NCBI GenBank assembly: GCA_002687175.1
Contig: NYZP01000035.1
Coordinates: forward strand, 1 to 16,206
From: Parcubacteria group bacterium
GTDB taxonomy: Bacteria; Patescibacteria; ABY1; Buchananbacterales; UBA6539
DNA length: 16,206 bases
Direction: 5' to 3'
Of the stretch, positions 1 to 7,202 are shown in pieces. Made by a program: the position numbers and the translations under genes. Below the pieces are notes generated by a model. That model made no database searches. It was not told the DNA's origin and saw only the letters and a program-made list of their open reading frames with translations. Within the stretch, counting starts at the first letter, position 1. Each line of letters begins with the position of its first letter.

Positions 1-123
1 AAGCAAGGACATGGCTACACATACTCTTTTCTTTTTTTTAGATAATTTTGATGTCATAAATTATTTATTTTTCATCCGAGGAGGCCTTGAGCGAAGCTCA
101 AGCAGGACATAGCTACACAGACT
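1..123. repeat. Two-copy imperfect direct repeat with a hairpin
   Basis: Positions 1-25 and 100-123 carry nearly the same sequence, with one indel and a few substitutions (shared core GGACAT, then GCTACACA, then ACT). Copy 2 follows directly on a perfect 7-bp hairpin (arms 86-92 and 96-102, GAA loop). Copy 1 begins with AAG, the end of that hairpin arm, so the rest of its hairpin probably lies left of the window. The repeat sits in a GC-richer patch inside AT-rich spacer DNA. All plus-strand frames are closed by nearby stops, so it does not look coding. It may belong to a dispersed intergenic repeat family; that is inference. Confidence 0.5.
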
Positions 124-176
124 TTAGGTTTTTTGGAAGTTTTCATATATTGATAACTTATTCTAGCTAACAATAT

Positions 177-204
177 AAAAAATAGCAAGATTTTAGTCTC
201 GCTA
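177..204 (-). terminator. Intrinsic terminator of the sigma/DUF5667 operon
   Basis: On the minus strand an 8-bp stem (TAGCGAGA with TCTTGCTA, one G-U pair) closes a 6-nt loop and is followed by six T. It lies 29 nt after the stop of the DUF5667 gene, which is the right place to end that operon. Confidence 0.75.
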
Positions 205-232
205 GTTTTTATAGTATTTTTTACTGTAAAAA

Positions 233-2335
233 TTACAGGTCTATGACATTTGTCGGTACATCCTCGATAATTCCAACTGTTGGCACTTCTATTAAACCAT
301 CAACTACTGTACAAGTGGGTGGCCCCTGACAGCCATTAGTATCTATTTTTCCAGGAATTATTTCTCCTTCATCACACCAGCCAGGACTTGGTGGAGTATA
401 TAAGGGACAATCAACAATAGTAGCTTGAACTATTAAAGTAGCGCTATCTTGGTTGACTGCCAGGAGTGTTATTTTAGCTCCTTCAACAACGTAAGACTCA
501 TCTTCTTGTAATCTAACTTTGTTTAAGGAAATGGCACACATTTCAGAAGGCACGGCAATTCCTTGGTTACCGGGAACTGATTTAGCTCCTTGGCTAAGTG
601 GTTGCTCAGTTGGAGGAATACTGCCTGTTGTTGGAATAATTTCTATAGACGGTGTGTCATCACAGGTAGTTTGATCTTGTATCAGTAGATGAGCAGCGTT
701 GGGACATGGTGCGGTAATACAATTTATAATTTCTGAACGTTCTAAGGTAATCCTTAAGTTATGATAATTAACAACATTGGCCGTCCAACCAGTAAATAGT
801 TCAAATTTTTGATTTAGCTTAACCTGAATATTTTCCGGAATTGAGATTTCTTCTTGAGTTAAAATAGCGGTAACTTGATTTGACGAAATATCAAGTAGTT
901 TTAAGTAAATACCGCCAGCAATTTGTTCCTGATGATTGATTGTTAAATTGAATAATTGGGCTGACCCCATTGGTGAAAAACTGACACTAAATAAGGCATG
1001 ATCTGCTATCAAGCAAGGCGCTAAAGCGCAAAGTTCACCATTTTCACATTTTGGACAATTGTGAGGTAGCTGTGATAAGTGAATGTTGATATTGTGACCT
1101 TTTAGTGAAGCGGTTTCGTTTAAGCCCAAAGTAAATTTTTGATTTAAATTTACTACTTGTCCTTGTTCAGTATCAGATCCGCAATTGCTGTTCCATTTCC
1201 CAATAAAGTTATCAATTTCAATAGCTAATTTAAACAGATAGTTTGACTGATTTAAACTTAAGACGTATCGACTATCTTCGAAAAATTCTTCAGCTGCATC
1301 TAGAGCGGACATCATTTTTTCTAAATGAGTTTTGATGGTTCTAATTTGATCAGCCTTTTCATCGGCACTACATTTCGCATTATTGTGTGAACTAAAAGTG
1401 ACAATTTTTTTGGTAATTTCCTCAATTTTATGATTACCTTTAGTAATAGAATTTTTGGCCCGAGTCTCTAGATGAGGAGTATATTCTTCATCAATTACCC
1501 TTCTTAAAGTTGGTGGAATGCTTGGTGGAACAGCGATTGTGCCAATATCCTCTACGGCCAGTGTTTCAGCAGTTGCGCCTCCAGCTTTGTCAGCTTGAGC
1601 TACTAATCCACTAAGCGGTCGACTGATCTTTTCTAAAGTTATATCAGAATTTTCTAAAGCTACTATTTTGGCATGAGCTAAAGCAACACTATGACCTGGT
1701 CCGGCTCGCGATTCAATATTTTCTAAAATTTGTTGATGTTTGGCTATTTGATCTTCTAGTCTTATAGCCGTAGCAATTTTTCTATCTGAAACATCACTAT
1801 CACTGATTGAATCTAAATGAGCTTGAGCAGTAGCTAAGCGTTTATTAAATCGATCTAAGCTTTTTTCTAGTATTTCAATTGGCACCTCTCCTTTGTCTTG
1901 AAGCTGTTCAATTTCAACTAGACGTTTTTCAGCTAATTTAGATTGGAGTTCAATCCTTTTTTCCTGATTAAATGTTAATGACTCTTGGATTGACTCAGTA
2001 GTTAGCTTTACTGGATACAGTACATCTGTTGGTAAACTGTTTTGAGCAGCCGAAGCTACACCACCTCCAGTGACTAAGGTAGCAATTAAAGCAATAATGG
2101 CAATTGGCATAGGATTTAAACTTAATTTTTTAAATAGTTCTCCTGCCAATATGGGACTCTGCATCTCGGTTTTCCTTACAGTTTTTTCAGCCAAAGGCTG
2201 ACCAGCCTCTGGCTGGCTTACTGGATTGTCTGACATATAGCTAGTTAAAGCCACTTTGCCTTGATCAAGCCAATCTTTATCTACCGGTTCTTGCCCGGAT
2301 TTTTTTATAGTTTTAATAATGTTAGATTTTTTCAT
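233..2335 (-). CDS. DUF5667-type single-pass membrane protein, probable sigma-factor partner
   Basis: A 700-aa protein. Residues 1-75 are polar and likely cytoplasmic. Residues 76-96 form one membrane segment. The part just after it (AAQNSLPTDVLYPVK, residues 97-110), followed by helical Arg/Lys/Glu-rich sequence to about residue 210, matches the DUF5667 pattern often found on proteins encoded beside ECF sigma factors. The extracytoplasmic part continues with a helical region (about 280-390), then two related beta-rich units, each starting LNQKF (about 398 and 507) and carrying Cys-rich APC motifs (427-441 and 539-544). A Cys-rich tail follows (643-675: CPLYTPPSPGWC, then GCQGPPTC), probably disulfide-bonded. 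The ATG start is 3 nt after the sigma factor stop, which suggests translational coupling. Topology and position suggest an anti-sigma or envelope sensor, but no zinc-binding anti-sigma motif is visible, so the sigma-binding role is inference. Confidence 0.8.
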   Translation of the reverse strand: MKKSNIIKTIKKSGQEPVDKDWLDQGKVALTSYMSDNPVSQPEAGQPLAEKTVRKTEMQSPILAGELFKKLSLNPMPIAIIALIATLVTGGGVASAAQNSLPTDVLYPVKLTTESIQESLTFNQEKRIELQSKLAEKRLVEIEQLQDKGEVPIEILEKSLDRFNKRLATAQAHLDSISDSDVSDRKIATAIRLEDQIAKHQQILENIESRAGPGHSVALAHAKIVALENSDITLEKISRPLSGLVAQADKAGGATAETLAVEDIGTIAVPPSIPPTLRRVIDEEYTPHLETRAKNSITKGNHKIEEITKKIVTFSSHNNAKCSADEKADQIRTIKTHLEKMMSALDAAEEFFEDSRYVLSLNQSNYLFKLAIEIDNFIGKWNSNCGSDTEQGQVVNLNQKFTLGLNETASLKGHNINIHLSQLPHNCPKCENGELCALAPCLIADHALFSVSFSPMGSAQLFNLTINHQEQIAGGIYLKLLDISSNQVTAILTQEEISIPENIQVKLNQKFELFTGWTANVVNYHNLRITLERSEIINCITAPCPNAAHLLIQDQTTCDDTPSIEIIPTTGSIPPTEQPLSQGAKSVPGNQGIAVPSEMCAISLNKVRLQEDESYVVEGAKITLLAVNQDSATLIVQATIVDCPLYTPPSPGWCDEGEIIPGKIDTNGCQGPPTCTVVDGLIEVPTVGIIEDVPTNVIDL

Positions 2336-2338
2336 AAT

Positions 2339-2881
2339 TTAAATAATTTGTTGTAGTTCTTTTAAGGCTCGGTGAATTCCGACATATATAGCATTTTTTG
2401 ATTTGCCGGTTATTTTAGCAATCTGATCATAAGACAGATCATCAAGATAATGCCAGGTAATTAAGTTTTGTTGATTTGGTTTCAGTTTGCTAAGTCCACT
2501 TTTTACTTTGTTGATATCTAGCTGTCTATCAACATCCTCGTCACTATTTGACGATTGATCAGGTAGTTTTCTTTCTAATTCATCATCAATACCAATATTT
2601 TTTCGATCAGATTTTCTGAAATGATCTGCGATTAAATTATTTATCGATCGGTATAAAAAAGCATTAATATTATCAATTTTATTATCTTGATTCATTATAT
2701 ACTGCCAGGTCTTATAGAAGACTTGTTGGACAATGTCTTCAGCAGTTTCTTTTGAGCCAGTACGGTAGTAGACATGACGAAAAAGTTTAGGAGTATAAAA
2801 ATCGTACATTTTTAAAAATGTATCTTGGTCACCTTGATTTATTTTTTCTGAGACTACCTTCTGTTTAAAATATTCCTTCAT
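2339..2881 (-). CDS. ECF-type RNA polymerase sigma factor (sigma-70 family)
   Basis: A 180-aa protein with the two-domain layout of extracytoplasmic-function sigma factors. Region 2 is at about residues 15-90 (DFYTPKLFRHVYYRTGS, AEDIVQQVFYKTW, then INAFLYRSINNLIADHFRK). An acidic linker follows, then region 4 at about 125-177 (LSKLKPNQQNLITWHYLDDL, SYDQIAKITGKSKNAIYVGI, HRALKEL). No region 1 or 3 is present, and the length is typical of the family. It should direct RNA polymerase to a small set of promoters, normally under control of a membrane partner. The likely partner is the DUF5667 protein encoded 3 nt downstream. The gene is read divergently from the small acidic gene at 3078. The class is very likely; its regulon cannot be read from here. 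Confidence 0.93.
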   Translation of the reverse strand: MKEYFKQKVVSEKINQGDQDTFLKMYDFYTPKLFRHVYYRTGSKETAEDIVQQVFYKTWQYIMNQDNKIDNINAFLYRSINNLIADHFRKSDRKNIGIDDELERKLPDQSSNSDEDVDRQLDINKVKSGLSKLKPNQQNLITWHYLDDLSYDQIAKITGKSKNAIYVGIHRALKELQQII

Positions 2882-2919
2882 TAAATACTATGACGAATTA
2901 AGTTAATAAATCTTACTTA

Positions 2920-2928
2920 ATTATACCA
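2920..2928 (-). promoter_or_regulatory. Extended -10 promoter of the sigma factor operon
   Basis: The minus strand reads TGGTATAAT, a perfect TATAAT with an extended TG motif and no good -35 box. Transcription would start near 2913, giving a leader of about 30 nt before the ATG at 2881. Confidence 0.6.
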
Positions 2929-2943
2929 GACTTTTAACTTCTA

Positions 2944-2972
2944 TTGACACTATTTTTGAATATTGGTACCAT
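2944..2972 (+). promoter_or_regulatory. Plus-strand promoter upstream of the small acidic gene
   Basis: TTGACA at 2944-2949 is followed after 17 nt by TACCAT at 2967-2972. The -35 is perfect; the -10 matches 4 of 6. Transcription would start near 2979, at the base of the hairpin at 2983-3015 and about 100 nt before the gene at 3078. A second, weaker option is TTGACC (3051) with TCTAAT (3074), but it would start inside the gene. Confidence 0.45.
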
Positions 2973-2982
2973 TTATATACAA

Positions 2983-3024
2983 AAGATAACTAATAATTAA
3001 TGTTCTGGTTATCTTGTTTTTTTT
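2983..3024 (+). terminator. Terminator-like hairpin in the leader of the small acidic gene
   Basis: A perfect 8-bp stem (AAGATAAC 2983-2990 with GTTATCTT 3008-3015) closes a 17-nt loop and is followed by G and eight T (3017-3024). This has the form of an intrinsic terminator. No gene precedes it on the plus strand, so it would act on the leader of the 3078 gene (attenuation) or end a very short RNA. A 7-bp-arm palindrome (3022-3037) follows immediately and could be an operator. Confidence 0.5.
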
Positions 3025-3077
3025 AAGATCTCTTAAATAAACAAGCAAAATTGACCTGAACTAAAGGATAAAATCTA

Positions 3078-3203
3078 ATGATTTTAGACGACGAAATGAC
3101 TACTACACCAGGCGACGACGCTGCTACTGAAGGTGGCGATGCCACTCCTGCTGAAGGTGGCGATGCCTCTCCTGCTGAAGGTGGCGATGAAGCTGCTGAA
3201 TAA
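3078..3203 (+). CDS. Small acidic repeat protein (41 aa)
   Basis: A 41-codon ORF begins with ATG, preceded 9 nt earlier by the ribosome-binding sequence AAAGGA (3063-3068). It starts MILDDEMTTTPGDDAA and then has three copies of an 8-residue unit: EGGDATPA, EGGDASPA and the variant EGGDEAAE. At DNA level these are consecutive 24-bp units at 3129-3152, 3153-3176 and 3177-3200. The peptide is strongly acidic, has no basic residue, Cys, signal peptide or membrane segment, and is probably disordered. Its DNA is much richer in GC than its surroundings, as expected from Ala, Gly and Asp codons. A strong terminator begins 37 nt after the stop, which supports a separate expressed gene. I do not recognise a family and no function can be assigned. 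In-frame repeats, ribosome-binding site and terminator together argue against chance. Confidence 0.65.
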   Translation: MILDDEMTTTPGDDAATEGGDATPAEGGDASPAEGGDEAAE

Positions 3204-3240
3204 GGTTATCAAAAACTAAGAAGAGAAATTCTTCGATAAA

Positions 3241-3279
3241 AAAATAATAGCGACTGGTTATACCGTCGCTATTATTTTT
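3241..3279. terminator. Strong bidirectional terminator between convergent genes
   Basis: A perfect 14-bp stem (3241-3254 with 3265-3278; core AGCGAC/GTCGCT) has A-runs on the left and T-runs on the right, so it can end transcripts on both strands. It serves the small acidic gene on the plus strand and clpB, whose stop is at 3285, on the minus strand. Confidence 0.88.
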
Positions 3280-3284
3280 AGTAA

Positions 3285-5894
3285 TTATTTAATTACTATT
3301 TTATCTTTAACAATATCTATTTGAAATTTTTTGTCCTGTTTTATTTTTCCTTCAATTATTTTAAGAGCCAATTCGTCTAAGACCTGATTTTGGATTAATC
3401 TTTTTAATGGTCTGGCACCATAAACTGGATCAAAACCCTTCTTGCTTAGATAATCCTTTAACTTGTCACTAAATTCAATTTTAATATTTTTTTTGCCAAG
3501 TCTGGTGTTAACATTTAATAATTGTAGATCAACAATTTTTCGAATCTGTTTTTCTGATAATGAATGAAAAATAATAATTTCATCTAGTCGGTTTAGAAAT
3601 TCAGGCTTAAATGATTTTTCTAAAATTTCAGTGATTCGTTCTTCCATGTCACTTTGGTTAATAACGGTATCTCTTTTTTTGTCAGAAAATCCTAGAGTAT
3701 ATTCTTTGATTACTTCCCCACCAAGATTAGAGGTCATAATAATGATAGTATTTTTAAAATTAATTTTTCTACCTTTGGCGTCCGTTAACCTACCATCATC
3801 CAATATCTGCAATAAAAGATTAAAAACGGCTGGATGAGCTTTTTCTATTTCATCAAATAAAATTACCGAATATGGTCGACGTCTAATAATTTCCGCTAAC
3901 TGTCCCCCCTCTTCATAGCCGACATAACCTGGAGGTGAACCAATAATTTTGGATATACTGTGACGTTCCATATACTCTGACATATCAAGTCTGACTAAAG
4001 ATTTTTCATCACTAAACATAAATTCTGCTAAGGCTTTAGCAGTTTCTGTTTTACCAACACCGGTTGGCCCTAAGAATATAAATGAACCAATTGGTTTATT
4101 CTCCTCGGCAATACCCGCCCTTGATCTTCTGACGGCATTGGCGATGACTTTTATGGCTTTTTCTTGACCAACAACTCTTTGTCCTAGCTCATCTTCTAAT
4201 CGAGATAATTTTTGGGTTTCACTTTCCAGCATTTTAGTGATGGGAATTCCGGTCCAACGGGAAATAACGTCTGCAATATCTTCACTAGTTATTTCTTCTT
4301 TCAGAATTTGTTTATCCTTTTGAATATCAGCTAATTTTTTTGAGGTAGCTTTATTCTTTTTTTCAAGTTCCGGTATCTTGCCATACTTAATTCCAGCGAC
4401 ACGTTCTAGCTCGCTTTTTCTCTCTGCAATTTCAGCTTCATTTTTAAGTTGATCAATTTGGTTTTTATAATCTTGAATTTTTTTTATTAAATCTTTCTCA
4501 TTCTTCCAATGGATTTCAATTTGATTACTTTTCTCGCTTAAGTCTGCCAGTTCTTTTTCCAAATTTTGTAATCTAGCTTTAGAAACGGTATCTTTTTCTT
4601 TTTTTAAGGCTTGTTTTTCAATTTCTAACTGAATAATTTTTCTTTTTATCATATCAAGCTCTTCTGGCATGGAGTCTATCTCCATCCTTAAACCAGAAGT
4701 TGCTTCATCGATCAGGTCAATTGCTTTATCTGGAAGAAAACGATCAGTGATATAGCGAGTTGATAAGTTAGCAGCAGCAATTATGGCACTATCAGTAATT
4801 TTTACGCCATGATGAATTTCATATTTTTCTTTAATACCACGTAGAATTGCAATAGTATCCTCAGTGCTAGGCTCACCAACTAAAACTGGCTGAAATCTCC
4901 TTTCCAGAGCAGCATCCTTTTCTATATATTTTTGATATTCTTTTAAGGTAGTTGCACCAATAGCATGCAATGATCCCCGGGCTAAAGCTGGTTTTAACAT
5001 ATTAGCAGCATCAACTGCTCCTTCAGCGCCACCGGCTCCAACAACTAAATGAAGCTCATCAATAAACAGTATGATGTTACCAGCTGCTTGTTCAACTTCT
5101 TTAAGAACTGCCTTTAACCGATCCTCGAATTCTCCACGAAATTTTGTACCAGCAACCAAGCTACCAATGTCTAATGATATAATATCTTTACCCTTGATAC
5201 TTTCTGGAACATCACCAGCAACAATACGTTGAGCCAACCCTTCAGCAATCGCTGTTTTACCAGTTCCTGGTTCACCAATCAGTACTGGATTATTTTTAGT
5301 TCGTCGTGATAACACTTGCATGACTCTTCTAATTTCTGAGTTTCTACCAATAATTGGATCTAGCTCACCTTTCCTTGCTTGTTCAGTTAAGTTAATACCA
5401 TATTTTTCCAATGATTGATATTTACTCTCTGGTTCAGGATCAGTAATCCTTTGGTTACCTCTAATTTCTTTTAAAACTTTTAATACTTCTTCGTAGTTAA
5501 CATTAAGTGATTTCAAAATATTTGCAATGTCAGATTTAATTTCAAGAATTGCCAGCAAAAAATGCTCAGTACTAACAAATTCATCCTTAAATTTTTTTGC
5601 TTCTTTGTTTGCTTGAAGCATTACTTTTTGTAGTGCCGGTTCAAGCTGCTGTTGAGCTAAACCGCCACCAGTAATTTGTGGAGTTTTACTAATTTCGTTT
5701 TCCAGCTGAGTTTTTAATTGGTCAATATCAATTTCTAATTTTTTAAAGACAGCACTAATAATACCATCGACTTGTTCAATTAAAGCAAGCAGTAGATGAG
5801 ATAAAGTAATTTGTTGTTGATTACGCTCATTAGCAAATTCTAAGGCTTGTTGCAGAGCTTCCTGAGCTTTTAAAGTTAGTTTTTGGGGATTCAT
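3285..5894 (-). CDS. clpB: ATP-dependent disaggregase ClpB (Hsp100)
   Basis: An 869-aa AAA+ chaperone of full family length that, with the DnaK system, pulls polypeptides out of aggregates through its central pore. Visible parts are: Clp N-terminal repeats (about 1-145); first ATPase domain with Walker A GEPGTGKT (207-214), Walker B ILFIDE (275-280) and Arg fingers near 332-333; a long coiled-coil middle domain (about 400-530), which distinguishes ClpB from ClpA and ClpC; second ATPase domain with Walker A GPTGVGKT (609-616), pore loop GYVGYEEGG (656-664) and Walker B VILFDE (677-682); and a C-terminal domain (GARPLKRLIQ). The first pore loop reads KFRGEFE, with Phe where Tyr is usual, a conservative change. 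It is a single-gene transcript with a CIRCE operator. The cytoplasmic partners DnaK, DnaJ and GrpE are not in the window. Confidence 0.98.
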   Translation of the reverse strand: MNPQKLTLKAQEALQQALEFANERNQQQITLSHLLLALIEQVDGIISAVFKKLEIDIDQLKTQLENEISKTPQITGGGLAQQQLEPALQKVMLQANKEAKKFKDEFVSTEHFLLAILEIKSDIANILKSLNVNYEEVLKVLKEIRGNQRITDPEPESKYQSLEKYGINLTEQARKGELDPIIGRNSEIRRVMQVLSRRTKNNPVLIGEPGTGKTAIAEGLAQRIVAGDVPESIKGKDIISLDIGSLVAGTKFRGEFEDRLKAVLKEVEQAAGNIILFIDELHLVVGAGGAEGAVDAANMLKPALARGSLHAIGATTLKEYQKYIEKDAALERRFQPVLVGEPSTEDTIAILRGIKEKYEIHHGVKITDSAIIAAANLSTRYITDRFLPDKAIDLIDEATSGLRMEIDSMPEELDMIKRKIIQLEIEKQALKKEKDTVSKARLQNLEKELADLSEKSNQIEIHWKNEKDLIKKIQDYKNQIDQLKNEAEIAERKSELERVAGIKYGKIPELEKKNKATSKKLADIQKDKQILKEEITSEDIADVISRWTGIPITKMLESETQKLSRLEDELGQRVVGQEKAIKVIANAVRRSRAGIAEENKPIGSFIFLGPTGVGKTETAKALAEFMFSDEKSLVRLDMSEYMERHSISKIIGSPPGYVGYEEGGQLAEIIRRRPYSVILFDEIEKAHPAVFNLLLQILDDGRLTDAKGRKINFKNTIIIMTSNLGGEVIKEYTLGFSDKKRDTVINQSDMEERITEILEKSFKPEFLNRLDEIIIFHSLSEKQIRKIVDLQLLNVNTRLGKKNIKIEFSDKLKDYLSKKGFDPVYGARPLKRLIQNQVLDELALKIIEGKIKQDKKFQIDIVKDKIVIK

Positions 5895-5919
5895 GTAATG
5901 ACTATTTTACTTTTTTAAA

Positions 5920-5946
5920 TTAGCACTCTATCGTTTGGAGTGCTAA
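5920..5946. promoter_or_regulatory. CIRCE operator (HrcA binding site)
   Basis: The arms TTAGCACTC (5920-5928) and GAGTGCTAA (5938-5946) are separated by exactly 9 nt. This is a perfect match to the CIRCE consensus bound by the heat-shock repressor HrcA. It covers the predicted clpB start of transcription and early leader, so HrcA binding would block clpB until heat or proteotoxic stress. Confidence 0.96.
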
Positions 5947-5948
5947 TA

Positions 5949-5976
5949 ATTATAACATAAAAAAGTAGCTTGTCAA
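5949..5976 (-). promoter_or_regulatory. Consensus housekeeping promoter of clpB
   Basis: On the minus strand a perfect TTGACA (5971-5976) and a perfect TATAAT (5949-5954) are spaced by 16 nt. Transcription would start near 5942, within the CIRCE element, giving a leader of about 48 nt. Such a strong promoter is typical of a gene held down by a repressor. Confidence 0.9.
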
Positions 5977-5981
5977 GCACT
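5959..5981 (-). terminator. Permease terminator overlapping the clpB -35 box
   Basis: The minus strand forms a 7-bp stem (AGTGCTT with AAGC-ACT, one bulged T) around the loop GAC, followed by six T (5964 down to 5959). It lies 18 nt after the permease stop. The hairpin contains the TTGACA -35 box of the clpB promoter. Confidence 0.6.
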
Positions 5982-5998
5982 ATCATCTATATTTTAAG

Positions 5999-7132
5999 TT
6001 AAAGTGAAACGAGTTGTAAAGCAACACCAACTAAAAATAGTACAATTAAAATATAAACGGCAAAGTCAGGAATTTTAATTTGGTAACTGGGGATTCTTTG
6101 GCTTTTTTTCCTCGCTTTTAAATAAATTAAAGAAATAATTGTAATATCAATGCCCATAGTAACAGCACCGATAAAGCCAATGATATTAATAAATTGTCTG
6201 AATCCTAACATGAATAAAATGATTGCCGGAAAACAAGCTAAAATCCAGGCCAACCAAGCTGGTAAGCCTAAGTCGTAACGAAATTCTTTTTTGAGGGATA
6301 CGCCTAAAGTGATAAATGAAGTAAAAGTTGTTAATATTCCAAACATAAATCCCAAATGCACGATACCATTGCCTAAAGCTAGATTTAAGCCGATCATCCC
6401 CTCTTTAGTAGTTGCTGCTCCAGTAACCCCAAAAACCGTTATGACAAAAATAATATATGCCAATATTGGTGTGACAGATCCCCAGATGATTATTTTTTTC
6501 ATTGATTTTTCTTCTGATTTTAGAATTTCTTTTATTTCTGGAATTATCGCCAAACCACCTAAAGAGAATAAAATAACCCCGTAAGGTAAAAAGTAGTTTT
6601 TTATATCAAAACTAATACTGGTAAAATTACTTAATTCAATGTGAGGTAAAGCCTTAAAAAAGAGAAGAGCTAAGACCGTAAAAAATATACCTAAACTCAA
6701 GAATTCCGTTTTGCTGATTGGACCTGCTCCAAAGTAAACCAAGAAGGTGCCAGCTGTAAAAAAAATTAAAATATAGGATAAACTTGTACCACCAAATATG
6801 GGTATTAGTAGATTAGCCAGAAATTCTCCACCAACAATAATGTAAGCTAACAAAGCCCCGGTTAAACCAATAAAAGTTGTGACGTAGGCGATAAATTCTG
6901 TTCCTTTATTCAAGTAAATTTTACTGTAGCCAGGTAAGCGATGGTTACCAATTGTTCTAGTTACAATTTCTCCGTAAAGTAAATGCATCATCATGACCAC
7001 TGCCCCTAGGATGATAAAATAAAAAAACATCGGAATAAAGCCGATTTGCGCAGTAACAAACGGCAGACTAAACAATCCAACTCCGATGATAGTACCAGAA
7101 AAAGTTGTTAAGGCAAGTATTTTTTTTCTCAT
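5999..7132 (-). CDS. Amino-acid permease, aromatic amino acid (Trp/Tyr) permease type
   Basis: A 377-aa very hydrophobic protein with about 11 membrane helices. The opening FSGTIIGVGLFSLPFV (residues 11-26) is the unwound, substrate-binding first helix of the APC/AAAP superfamily, and the pattern is closest to the aromatic amino acid (Trp/Tyr) permease type. It should import an amino acid across the cytoplasmic membrane by cation symport, which fits an organism likely to lack many amino acid pathways. The substrate cannot be read from the sequence. It is flanked by terminators on both sides, so it is probably a single-gene transcript. A TATAAT box ends 6 nt before the ATG, predicting a leaderless mRNA. 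Confidence 0.85.
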   Translation of the reverse strand: MRKKILALTTFSGTIIGVGLFSLPFVTAQIGFIPMFFYFIILGAVVMMMHLLYGEIVTRTIGNHRLPGYSKIYLNKGTEFIAYVTTFIGLTGALLAYIIVGGEFLANLLIPIFGGTSLSYILIFFTAGTFLVYFGAGPISKTEFLSLGIFFTVLALLFFKALPHIELSNFTSISFDIKNYFLPYGVILFSLGGLAIIPEIKEILKSEEKSMKKIIIWGSVTPILAYIIFVITVFGVTGAATTKEGMIGLNLALGNGIVHLGFMFGILTTFTSFITLGVSLKKEFRYDLGLPAWLAWILACFPAIILFMLGFRQFINIIGFIGAVTMGIDITIISLIYLKARKKSQRIPSYQIKIPDFAVYILIVLFLVGVALQLVSL

Positions 7133-7138
7133 GATTTA

Positions 7139-7168
7139 ATTATAACAAAAAAAGTAGTAACATAACAA
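7139..7168 (-). promoter_or_regulatory. Permease promoter predicting a leaderless transcript
   Basis: The minus strand has TATAAT at 7139-7144 and a weak -35 TTGTTA at 7163-7168 (spacing 18). The -10 ends 6 nt before the ATG (7132), so transcription would start at or next to the start codon. The -35 overlaps the hairpin of the upstream terminator. Confidence 0.55.
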
Positions 7169-7188
7169 TTTTTCGTTACTACTTTTTT
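7147..7188. terminator. Bidirectional-type terminator after ugd
   Basis: A 14-bp perfect stem (7148-7161 with 7175-7188; core GTAGTAAC/GTTACTAC) with a 13-nt loop is flanked by A-runs and T-runs. It lies 15 nt after the ugd stop at 7203 and would end ugd on the minus strand. Confidence 0.85.
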
Positions 7189-7202
7189 AGTGATTGTAAA
7201 AT

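Noticed and set aside
78..167. Plus-strand reading frame through the hairpin repeat (EEALSEAQAGHSYTDF)
   Set aside because: It has no ATG or ribosome-binding site, is closed by stops upstream at 39 and 57, and the repeat looks intergenic.
3129..3200. CRISPR-like or satellite repeat
   Set aside because: The 24-bp units are contiguous with no spacers and are exact multiples of codons, so they are protein-coding repeats.
3631..3837. Plus-strand ORF inside clpB
   Set aside because: Antisense shadow of a highly conserved clpB region; no ribosome-binding site or recognisable protein. The same applies to the plus-strand ORFs at 6291, 9066, 10159, 13741, 14016, 14185, 15331 and 15468, and to the minus-strand ORF at 8906-9223 inside the ATPase gene.
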